Made by a program: the position numbers and the translations under genes. Below, piece by piece: positions 7,412 to 13,286 of a DNA stretch of 13,286 nt. Below the pieces are notes generated by a model. The model made no database searches and was not told the origin of the DNA. It saw only the letters and a program-made list of their open reading frames with translations. Source of the stretch: Actinomycetes bacterium (lineage in GTDB: Bacteria; Actinomycetota; Actinomycetes; Mycobacteriales; Micromonosporaceae); the NCBI GenBank assembly GCA_023402505.1, contig JAEYGD010000072.1:1-13286 (forward strand), read 5' to 3'. Position 1 is the first letter of the stretch, and the number at the start of each line of letters is the position of its first letter.

Positions 7412-8701
7412 TCAGTGGAGGACTTCGGCGCGGCGGCGTTCGGCCGTCGTGACGGGCAGGTGGGCGGCCGCGTACCGCAGGCAGGGCGGCGCCATCAGCG
7501 AGGTGACGATGGCGACCAGGACGATGACGGTGAACATGGCGGTGTCGAGCACGCCGAGGCGCAGGCCCACCATGGCGACGATGACCTCGATGACGCCCCG
7601 GGCGTTGAGGCCGGCGCCCAGGGCGATCCCCTCCCAGTGGCCCAGCCGGGCGAGCCGGGCGCCGGCGTACGCGCCGCTGAACTTGCCGACGATGGCGACG
7701 GTGAGCACCAGCGCGGCGACGCCGAGGACGGCGGGTCGGGCCAGCGCGGTCAGGTCGATCCGGAGCCCGACGGTGGCGAAGAACAGCGGTGCCAGCACGC
7801 TGAGGACGATCGTCCGCAGCGGTGTCAGCGCGGACCGGTCGAGGTCCCGGCAGCTGCCGATGACCAGGCCCGCGACGAACGCGCCGAAGACCGGCTCGAT
7901 GTGCAGGGCGTGGGTGGCCGCCGCGGACAGCAGGACCAGGACGACGACCGTGGCGGCGAGCGGACCCGGCTCCCCGGCCCGCCGCACCCGTCGCAGCAGC
8001 GCGCCGACCAGCGGGCGGCACAGCACCGCGGCGAGCACGACGAGGGTGACCGTGATGACGGCCATCGCCACGTCGCCGCCGCCCAGGGCGCCGACCGCCA
8101 TCGCCGAGGCGACGGAGAGCAGCAGCCAGCCCACCACGTCGTCCACGATCGCCGCGCTCATGATGAGGTGGCCGATGTCTCGGTGCAGCAGCCGCATCTC
8201 CCACAGCGTCTTGGCGATCACCGGGATGGCGCTCACGCACATCGCCACCCCGAGGAACAGGGCGAACACCGGCCGTTCGACGCCGTCCGGACGCAGGTGC
8301 CCGGGCAGGGCGAGCCCGAGCCCGACGCCGAGCGCGAGCGGGACCAGCAGGCCGCCGGCGCTGACCCAGGCGGCGTCACCGCCACCGCGACGCAGCTGCC
8401 CGAGGTCCAGGTACACGCCGGTGAGCCCGACCAGCAGCAGGACGCCGAGCTGACCCACCGCGTCCAGCAGGTGCAGCTGCTCGGCCTGCGGGGGCAGCAG
8501 CCAGCCGGCGAAGGCGGGTGCCGCCGCGCCGAGCACGGACGGGCCGAGCAGGACGCCCGCCGTCAGCTCGCCGACCAGGGCCGGCATGCCCAGGCGGACG
8601 GCGACGCGGCCGAGCAGGATCGCCGTACCGAGCAGCAGGCCCAGCTGGAGCAGGAAGAGCAGGAGTTGATGGGTGCCGAGCGGCGCCACCGGTGTGACCA
8701 C
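7412..8701 (-). CDS. Cation/proton antiporter, CPA2 (KefB/NapA-like) family
   Basis: This 429-aa integral membrane protein has about 12-13 hydrophobic segments. The start is GTG 8701 because AAAGGA (8714-8709) stands 7 bases upstream; the open frame to 8797 would add an Arg/Pro-rich leader with no such site. Family marks include GELTAGVLLGPSVLG (44-58), the transport aspartates AAIVDDVVGW (D187, D188), a lysine in the sixth-from-last region (VGKFSGAYAGARLA, K340) and LGLNARGVIEV-like LGAGLNARGVIEVIVA (361-376). The DD pair suggests electrogenic Na+/H+-type exchange rather than K+/H+. No TrkA/RCK domain is present. Antiporters of this type recur in antibiotic clusters as possible self-resistance or ion-homeostasis genes; that role here is inference from its place between biosynthetic-looking genes. 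Confidence 0.92.
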   Translation of the reverse strand: MVTPVAPLGTHQLLLFLLQLGLLLGTAILLGRVAVRLGMPALVGELTAGVLLGPSVLGAAAPAFAGWLLPPQAEQLHLLDAVGQLGVLLLVGLTGVYLDLGQLRRGGGDAAWVSAGGLLVPLALGVGLGLALPGHLRPDGVERPVFALFLGVAMCVSAIPVIAKTLWEMRLLHRDIGHLIMSAAIVDDVVGWLLLSVASAMAVGALGGGDVAMAVITVTLVVLAAVLCRPLVGALLRRVRRAGEPGPLAATVVVLVLLSAAATHALHIEPVFGAFVAGLVIGSCRDLDRSALTPLRTIVLSVLAPLFFATVGLRIDLTALARPAVLGVAALVLTVAIVGKFSGAYAGARLARLGHWEGIALGAGLNARGVIEVIVAMVGLRLGVLDTAMFTVIVLVAIVTSLMAPPCLRYAAAHLPVTTAERRRAEVLH

Positions 8702-8716
8702 CAGGGATTCCTTTCG

Positions 8717-8761
8717 ATCGGGCCGCGGGGAGGCGGCCGGCGGAGGCCGCGGTGGCCCGAT
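8717..8761. other. Interrupted hairpin between the solute-binding protein and antiporter genes
   Basis: ATCGGGCC (8717-8724) pairs with GGCCCGAT (8754-8761), and inside it GCGG (8725-8728) can pair with CCGC (8747-8750). It fills most of the 92-bp gap and ends just before the antiporter ribosome-binding site. No T-run follows, so it may be an RNA-stability or partial-termination element setting the ratio of the two proteins. A perfect palindrome CCACCGGTGG (8784-8793) lies directly beside the upstream stop codon. Confidence 0.45.
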
Positions 8762-8793
8762 GCCACCGCGGCGGGCGCGACGTCCACCGGTGG

Positions 8794-10599
8794 TCACTGG
8801 TCGACGTAGTACCAGTTCTCCGGGTTGATCATGCCGAACGGGTTGACCGGCTCGAATCCCCGCAGGTCGCTGGAGACCTCGAACAGGCGGATCGGGAAGT
8901 TCGGGGTGAAGATGACCGGGACCTGCTCGGCGATGTGGTCCTGGTACTCGTACAGCGCCTCGAGGTCGTCGCTGGTCACCGTGCGCTCGATGAGCGCGTC
9001 GGTCACCGGGTCGCTGTAGTGGCCGAAGTTGCCGCCCGCGTCGGTGCCGAAGAGGATCTCACCGGTCGGGTGGTGGTAGGCCCAGCCGCCGTTCCAGCAG
9101 CACATCTCCCACAGGCAGGGGTTGTCCGGGCCGGGCACGCAGGGGGCGTCCTCGGCGACCAGGATCGAGCCGTACACCTCCTCCAGCCGGATCTCGATCC
9201 CGGCGGTCGCGGCGTCGCGCTGGAACTTGGTCATCAGGCGGGTCAGCGCCGGCCGGCCCTCCACGTACCGCAGCAGCACGCTGAGCCGGGTGCCGGCGGG
9301 GATGCCGGCGCCGGCCTCGCCGGGGCCGGTGCCCGGCCGGACACACACCGCCGGCGTGGTGCTGGTGTCCCAGCCGTTCTCCTCCAGCAGGCGGCGGGCC
9401 CGGTCGGGGTCGAACGGCAGCGGCCACGCGCCGTCGCGCTGCCGCGGCGACACCAGGTCGGTCGCCGGCACCATCGGGACCGGTCCGTTCTGGCGGTACG
9501 CGTACCCGTGGTAGATGTCGCGGACCGCGGAGTCCTGGTCCAGGGTGGACTGCAGCGCCTGGCGGAAGTAGGTCTGGGCGAAGATCCGCCCGGCGACCGT
9601 CGGGTTGTTGTAGTTGAGACAGAAGTACCGGATGCAGAAGGCGACCTGGGGCACCAGCCGGTAGTCCGGCGCGAGCGGGTTGGCCCCGCCCCGGGTGGGG
9701 TCGTCGGTCGGCTCGGTGGTGAAGCTCAACGGCAGGTAGCCGACCTGGATGGCGTCCGGCCCGCGCGGGCCGGCCTGCAGCATCCGGTACTCCTCGTCGT
9801 CGGACATCGTCGGGATCTGCCGGAACTCGTCCAGGTGGGGCTTGTTGGGCCCGGAGTAGTGCTCGTTCGGCACGAACGTGACGATCCCGTCGAGGGTGTA
9901 GCTCTTCAGGCGCCATGGACCGCTGACGATGCTCCAGATCGGGCTGTCGGCCCAGCGCGTACGGTGCTCGTTGGTCTCCGCCACGATGTCGCCCTGCTCG
10001 GCCATCAGGTAGTCGTAGACCGCCGGCACGTCGGTGAGGTCACCGGAGGCGTTGGCCGGGCCGTCGGCGGTGCGGTCCCAGGCCCTCGGCAGCGGGGTGA
10101 TGGTGCTGAGCTGGTTCATCAACACCCACTTGCGCGAGTACGGCTTGTCGAAGGTGAACCAGACGGTGTCCTCGCCGTCCTTGCCGTAGGCGGTGCAGTT
10201 GTCGGGGAAGTAGCCCGGGACGTACTCGCCGTACCGGTCGCCCTTGACCTTCATCAGGTTGACCCAGAACAGCACGTTGTCCGCGCAGAGCGTCTCGCCG
10301 TTGGACCACTTCCACGGCTTGACCCGGACGCGGACGGTCAGCCCGTCCTCGCTCCACTGTGGCGGCTCACCGATGCTCTGCTCGTAGTCGACGTCCGGGG
10401 TGCCCTTGCTGCCGAAGTAGTACAGCGGGCGGTACATCAGCATCTGGAACTCGTAGATGTTGCGGGTGCCCATCCGCTCGGCGGGCGTGAAGGGGAAGAT
10501 CACGGCCGGCGGGAACCCGGGCGCGCAGGCCCAGGTCACCGTGCCGCCCCGGCGCGGGCGTTCGTCGGTGCCGGCGAGGACGGGCAGCGAGGACGTCAT
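8794..10599 (-). CDS. Family-5 (oligopeptide/nickel-type) solute-binding protein lacking a signal peptide
   Basis: This 601-aa protein covers the full mature SBP_bac_5 fold: the GGTVTWACAPGFPP opening (18-31), NIYEFQMLMYRPLY, WKWSNGETLCADNVLFWVNLMK (97-117 region), TFDKPYSRKWVLMNQL, GPWRLKSYTLDGIVTFVPN, YFRQALQSTLDQ, and DDLEALYEYQDHIAEQVPVIF near the C-terminus. Normal relatives carry a lipoprotein signal and a lipobox Cys before the GGT strand. Here only MTSSLPVLAGTDERPRR precedes it, with no hydrophobic stretch. ATG 10599 follows AAGGAG and forms an ATGA overlap with the upstream gene. No permease or ATPase gene is in the window. The protein is predicted cytoplasmic, perhaps a peptide or intermediate chaperone or an enzyme on an SBP fold (inference). 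It has many cysteines, including a WEMCCWNGGW segment. Confidence 0.9.
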   Translation of the reverse strand: MTSSLPVLAGTDERPRRGGTVTWACAPGFPPAVIFPFTPAERMGTRNIYEFQMLMYRPLYYFGSKGTPDVDYEQSIGEPPQWSEDGLTVRVRVKPWKWSNGETLCADNVLFWVNLMKVKGDRYGEYVPGYFPDNCTAYGKDGEDTVWFTFDKPYSRKWVLMNQLSTITPLPRAWDRTADGPANASGDLTDVPAVYDYLMAEQGDIVAETNEHRTRWADSPIWSIVSGPWRLKSYTLDGIVTFVPNEHYSGPNKPHLDEFRQIPTMSDDEEYRMLQAGPRGPDAIQVGYLPLSFTTEPTDDPTRGGANPLAPDYRLVPQVAFCIRYFCLNYNNPTVAGRIFAQTYFRQALQSTLDQDSAVRDIYHGYAYRQNGPVPMVPATDLVSPRQRDGAWPLPFDPDRARRLLEENGWDTSTTPAVCVRPGTGPGEAGAGIPAGTRLSVLLRYVEGRPALTRLMTKFQRDAATAGIEIRLEEVYGSILVAEDAPCVPGPDNPCLWEMCCWNGGWAYHHPTGEILFGTDAGGNFGHYSDPVTDALIERTVTSDDLEALYEYQDHIAEQVPVIFTPNFPIRLFEVSSDLRGFEPVNPFGMINPENWYYVDQ

Positions 10600-10979
10600 C
10601 GGTGTGCTCCTTGGGTAGTGGGGGAGGAGTCGCCGGCCGGGATCTCCTCGATCCGGGAGACGCCGCTGTCGGCGTGCGCCCCGAACCGCTGCCACACCTC
10701 GTGCAGCAGGATGCGGCCGTCGGGCAGGATCTCCGGGGTGCTGCGGCACTGGCCGGAGATGATCCGGCCGTCGTCGAGGACCATGCAGTAGGCGAAGTCC
10801 AGCGAGCCGTCCGGCCCGCACCGCCCGGCGAGGGTGCCGCGGCGGGCGTGACCGCCGGTGAACTCGCCCCAGAGCAGGTCGCCGTCCTGGAAGTAGTGGG
10901 CGACCCGGGTGTGCTCACCGGTGCCGTCCGCCACCGGCCGGAACCGCCGGCCGTGGTAGCTGAGCGCGGGGGTGCTCAC
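10596..10979 (-). CDS. Small N-acetylglutamate synthase-like protein (name from family annotation only)
   Basis: This 127-aa protein starts at GTG 10979-10977, overlapping the upstream stop as GTGA. It matches a widespread family of about 100 aa often labelled n-acetylglutamate synthase: YHGRRFRPV (8-16), VAHYFQDGDLLWGEFTGGHARRGTLAG (26-52), DFAYCMVLDDGRIISGQCRSTPEILPDGRILLHEVWQ (61-97). This is a beta-rich barrel-like pattern without a GNAT acetyltransferase motif, so acetylglutamate synthesis is doubtful. Because it sits between an arginine-type enzyme and the binding protein, with 4-base overlaps on both sides, a ligand-binding or accessory role in the same pathway is inferred. The last 25 residues are an extra polar tail beyond the usual family length. 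Confidence 0.78.
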   Translation of the reverse strand: MSTPALSYHGRRFRPVADGTGEHTRVAHYFQDGDLLWGEFTGGHARRGTLAGRCGPDGSLDFAYCMVLDDGRIISGQCRSTPEILPDGRILLHEVWQRFGAHADSGVSRIEEIPAGDSSPTTQGAHR

Positions 10980-11809
10980 CGGTCCCGCACCTCCAGCGTG
11001 CAGCACTTGGCCCCGCCGCCGGACTTGAGCAGCTCCGACAGGTCCACGCCGATGGGCACGTAGCCGCGGTCGGCGAGCCGGTCGGCCAGCCGGACGGCCT
11101 GGGCGGACAGGACCACGTGGCGTCCGTCGGAGACGGCGTTGAGGCCGAAGACGAGCGCGTCCTCCTCGGTGGCGGTGACCGCGTCGGGATAGAGCCCGGC
11201 CAGGAGGTCGCGGCTGCGCGCGGAGAACGCCCCCGGGAAGTACATGATCTCGTCGTCGGCGAGCACCGCCAGGGCGGTGTCCAGGTGGTAGAAGCGGGGG
11301 TCGACCAGGTCCAGGCCGACCACCGGGCGGCCCAACACCCGCTCCGCCTCGGCGTGCGCCGCCGGGTCGGTGCGGAACCCGCTGCCGGCCAGGATCCGGG
11401 TGCCGGTGACCAGGTAGTCGCCCTCGCCCTCGTTGACGTGGGCCGCCTCGTGCACCCGGTAGCCGCGCTCCCGGAACCAGGACGCGTACGCGGGGGCCTC
11501 GGCGGCGCGCTGCGGGTGCCGGAACCGGGCCGCGAGCACCCGGCCGTCGACGACGGTGGCGCCGTTCGCGGCGAAGACCATGTCGGGCAGCCCCGGCTCG
11601 GGGTCGATCAGGTCCACCCGGTGGCCGAGGCCGACGAGCAGGCTGCGCAGCCGCTCCCACTGGGCGACCGCCAGCGCGGCGTCGGTCGGTTTCTCCGGCT
11701 CCATCCACGGATTGATCGAGTACGTCACGTCGAAGTGGGTCGGCGGGCACATCAGGTAGTGGCGTGGACGGAACCGGCGGGCCGGGGCCGGGGCGGCGGG
11801 TGCGGACAT
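10976..11809 (-). CDS. DDAH/arginine-dihydrolase-family guanidine-modifying enzyme
   Basis: This 277-aa member of the pentein (amidinotransferase/DDAH) superfamily starts at ATG 11809 after AAGGAG. It carries LMCPPTHFDVTYSINPWM (19-36), DMVFAANGA (76-84), EGEGDYL (127-133), the catalytic His in FYHLDTAL (H175) and the nucleophile Cys in GGGAKCCTLEV (C269 by alignment to GG-x-x-C-x-T; C270 alternatively). The N-terminal motif resembles arginine dihydrolases of the ArgZ/AgrE type and DDAH-like actinobacterial proteins more than glycine amidinotransferases. It should form a covalent Cys adduct on a guanidine or ureido carbon and either hydrolyse it or pass it on, giving citrulline, ornithine or a modified arginine analogue. 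The exact substrate cannot be read. It is translationally coupled to the next gene, suggesting a committed step in the local pathway. Confidence 0.88.
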   Translation of the reverse strand: MSAPAAPAPARRFRPRHYLMCPPTHFDVTYSINPWMEPEKPTDAALAVAQWERLRSLLVGLGHRVDLIDPEPGLPDMVFAANGATVVDGRVLAARFRHPQRAAEAPAYASWFRERGYRVHEAAHVNEGEGDYLVTGTRILAGSGFRTDPAAHAEAERVLGRPVVGLDLVDPRFYHLDTALAVLADDEIMYFPGAFSARSRDLLAGLYPDAVTATEEDALVFGLNAVSDGRHVVLSAQAVRLADRLADRGYVPIGVDLSELLKSGGGAKCCTLEVRDR

Positions 11810-11842
11810 GGGTGCTCCTTGACGGTGTGGGACGAGGGGGCC

Positions 11843-11872
11843 GCTCCGGCGGGACCGGGGTCCCGCCGGAGC
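11843..11872. terminator. Perfect hairpin, 13-14-bp arms, in the gap after the second ATP-grasp gene
   Basis: Bases 11843-11856 and 11859-11872 are exact reverse complements (GCTCCGGCGGGACC and its partner), giving a 13-bp stem with a 4-base loop in either strand. It lies 33 bp beyond the ATP-grasp stop and about 33 bp before the next gene's start on the minus strand. There is no T-run, as is common for actinobacterial hairpin terminators. As it sits inside a same-strand gene train, it may partly stop transcription or protect the 3' end of the upstream message. Confidence 0.65.
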
Positions 11873-11905
11873 CGGCGGTGCGGACGGCGGGCGGCGCCGC
11901 CCGGG

Positions 11906-13150
11906 TCAGCGGGCGAACTGGACGGTGATCCGGGAGGCGAAGTCGTTCATCGTCGACATCGCCTCCTCCTCGGAGTCGCCGGTCGTGCCGAGGAAGCCGA
12001 GGATGGTGTTGCCGTTGGGTGGGCGGCGGATCCGGTCGCCGGGCCGCGCCGTGATCTTCAGGAGGAAGACCCGGTCGGAGCCGCTGACCTCCGGCGGCAC
12101 GGTCACCCGCTCGACGACGCCCTCGTCGCAGATCAGGCACATCGCGCCGATGTGGGTGCCGGTCGGCCGGTAGTGCCGCACCACCGGCTTGACTCCGCGT
12201 CCCACGTCGACGACCGCGCGGATCGGGTCGTACGCGGCGGTCAACCGGGCGATCATGTCCAGCCCGCCGCCGCCGACCCGGGCGGCGATCTCCAGGAGGT
12301 ACGGCTCGCCCCGGTGGAACCGCACCTCCGCGTGCATGACGCTGCGGTGCAGGCCCTGGGCGCGGGCGGCGTCCGCGACCACCCGGTGCACCCTGGCCAG
12401 GTCCTCCGGCGACAGGGACGTGGGCGCGTGGTGGACGTCGTCGTCGAAGGTGTCGCCCTCGGCGGTGACCCGGTCCACCACCGAGCCGAGGTACAGCTCG
12501 TCGTCCCAGGCCAGCGCCTCGATCAGGTACTCGCGTCCGTCCAGGAAGGACTCCACGAGCAGGCCCTGCGGGCCGAGGTCGATCCCGTCGGCCTCCGACG
12601 TCGCCCAGAACATGTCCCGGATTCCCGCCGCGGCCTGCGCGTACCGCCGCTCCATCTCCCGGTCGTCGTCGATCCGGAAGACGAAGTGGCTGCCGGCACC
12701 CATCGTCGGCTTGAGGATCACCGGGTAGCCGAACTCCGCGCCGGCCGCGAGCGCCTCGTCGACCGACTCGACCAGGCGGAACCCGGGAACCGGCACCCCG
12801 GCCCGCTGGTAGGCCTGGCGCATCAGGTACTTGTTGCGGCTGCGGACCGCCGCCTCGACCGGGATGCCGGGCAGGCCGAGGGCCTCGGCGACCGCGGCCA
12901 CCGTGACGACCGCCGACTCCGAGAAGGTGATCACGCCGTCGAAGTGCTCCTCGGCGTGCCACTGGCGGGCCTGCGCGACGATGTCGTCGATCTTCTTCGA
13001 CCCGACCAGCCGGTACCGCTCCGCCGGCCAGAAGTCCGGGGTGCCCTCGCCGTTGAGCACGTACAGGTCGACACCGAACGCCTCGACCTGCTGGTAGCGG
13101 GAGATGTAGTAGGACAGGTACTGCTGGGTCTCGATGGTGAGCAGTTTCAT
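11906..13150 (-). CDS. ATP-grasp carboxylate-amine ligase (second of two)
   Basis: This 414-aa protein starts at ATG 13150 behind GGAGAG. The N-terminal domain (1-100) includes DGVITFSESAVVTVAAVAEALGLPG (71-95), the typical pre-grasp segment of L-amino acid ligases. Then come a RNKYLMR hinge, nucleotide-binding VILKPTMGAGSHFVF (K147), LLVESFLDGREYLIEAL (197-213), and YLLEIAARVGGGGLDMI (E287, R291), which supplies metal and phosphate contacts. The C-terminal domain (about 310-414) is complete. It shares the family but little detailed sequence with the other ATP-grasp protein, so the two probably perform different couplings. A 96-bp gap with a strong hairpin separates it from the DDAH-family gene. 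The reaction is ATP-dependent amide formation; substrates are unknown. Confidence 0.9.
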   Translation of the reverse strand: MKLLTIETQQYLSYYISRYQQVEAFGVDLYVLNGEGTPDFWPAERYRLVGSKKIDDIVAQARQWHAEEHFDGVITFSESAVVTVAAVAEALGLPGIPVEAAVRSRNKYLMRQAYQRAGVPVPGFRLVESVDEALAAGAEFGYPVILKPTMGAGSHFVFRIDDDREMERRYAQAAAGIRDMFWATSEADGIDLGPQGLLVESFLDGREYLIEALAWDDELYLGSVVDRVTAEGDTFDDDVHHAPTSLSPEDLARVHRVVADAARAQGLHRSVMHAEVRFHRGEPYLLEIAARVGGGGLDMIARLTAAYDPIRAVVDVGRGVKPVVRHYRPTGTHIGAMCLICDEGVVERVTVPPEVSGSDRVFLLKITARPGDRIRRPPNGNTILGFLGTTGDSEEEAMSTMNDFASRITVQFAR

Positions 13151-13180
13151 CGGGCTCTCCGAGTCAGGGTGGGGTACGGG

Positions 13181-13286
13181 TCACGACACCGGCAGGCGAC
13201 CGTCGCGCCGGGCGCCGACCCCGGCCAGCGGCGGCAGCCGCAGCGCCGCGACGGTCTCCGGCGGGCCGGCCGGGTCCGTACCGCCC
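13181..13286 (-). CDS. C-terminal fragment of an unidentified protein, cut by window edge
   Basis: A minus-strand frame ends with TGA at 13183-13181 and is open to the edge, encoding about 34 residues (ETVAALRLPPLAGVGARRDG in its middle). Third codon positions are G or C in nearly all codons, the signature of the true frame in this genome, though another minus frame is also open. The stop is 30 bp upstream of the second ATP-grasp start, so the gene likely belongs to the same operon. The family is not recognisable from this piece. Confidence 0.5.
   Translation of the reverse strand, partial: GGTDPAGPPETVAALRLPPLAGVGARRDGRLPVS

Noticed and set aside
6152..8809. 885-aa plus-strand open frame opposite the ATP-grasp and antiporter genes
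   Set aside because: It is a low-complexity His/Gln/Asp/Arg-rich shadow spanning two well-supported minus-strand genes and their gap.
8752..10791. 679-aa plus-strand open frame opposite the solute-binding protein
   Set aside because: It is a Val/Arg/Gly-rich shadow with no domain; the opposite strand encodes a complete SBP_bac_5 fold.
10600..10821. Upstream extension of the solute-binding protein that might hide a signal peptide
   Set aside because: The extension is Arg/Pro-rich with no hydrophobic core or lipobox, overlaps the previous gene, and lacks the good ribosome-binding site found before 10599.
10596..12962. 788-aa minus-strand frame running through three genes
   Set aside because: Only its last 128 codons are the real small gene (from GTG 10979); the rest is an Arg/Pro/Gly-rich off-frame reading of the DDAH-family and ATP-grasp genes.
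1..13286. tRNA, rRNA, CRISPR array, insertion sequence, riboswitch
   Set aside because: No cloverleaf, regularly spaced repeats, transposase motif or recognisable riboswitch consensus was seen on either strand.

Overview
The window is very GC-rich, and its coding frames carry G or C at nearly every third codon position. This points to an actinomycete, plausibly Micromonosporaceae, though the genus is inferred only from composition and style. No rRNA, tRNA, CRISPR array, transposase or integrase is visible. Every stretch over 300 bases is occupied by a gene; the largest gene-free gap is the 253-bp divergent promoter region at 2056-2308.

Layout: (1) 1-2055, minus strand: an M1-family aminopeptidase-like protein, truncated by the left window edge, whose catalytic motifs are destroyed. 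(2) 2056-2308: divergent intergenic region, less GC-rich than the genes, with small inverted repeats. (3) 2309-5114, plus strand: an imidazolonepropionase/prolidase-type amidohydrolase, a NIPSNAP protein, a MmcQ/YjbR protein and a pyridoxamine-phosphate-oxidase-fold protein. The MmcQ/YjbR gene is preceded by a tandemly duplicated ribosome-binding-site/start segment. (4) 13286-5118, minus strand: a long gene train reading ?-(C-terminal fragment), ATP-grasp ligase, DDAH/arginine-dihydrolase-family enzyme, small 'N-acetylglutamate synthase-like' protein, family-5 solute-binding protein lacking a signal peptide, cation/proton antiporter, second ATP-grasp ligase, calycin-like protein, unknown protein. 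Several junctions are 4-base stop/start overlaps (10976-10979, 10596-10599, 6125-6128), so much of it should be translated as a coupled operon. The two gene blocks converge with only 3 bp between stop codons near 5115.

Interpretation (inference): the minus-strand train looks like a small specialised-metabolite or peptide-modifying pathway without NRPS or PKS genes. Two ATP-grasp enzymes would make amide bonds. A guanidine-cleaving enzyme would supply or tailor an arginine-derived unit. A cytoplasmic peptide-binding protein, a calycin-like pocket protein and an antiporter would act on the product. The amidohydrolase and the dead M1 protein across the divergent promoter could process or bind a peptide-like product. 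The most unusual features are the inactivated M1 peptidase and the leaderless peptide-binding protein, both of which suggest peptide-recognition folds recruited for non-standard roles.
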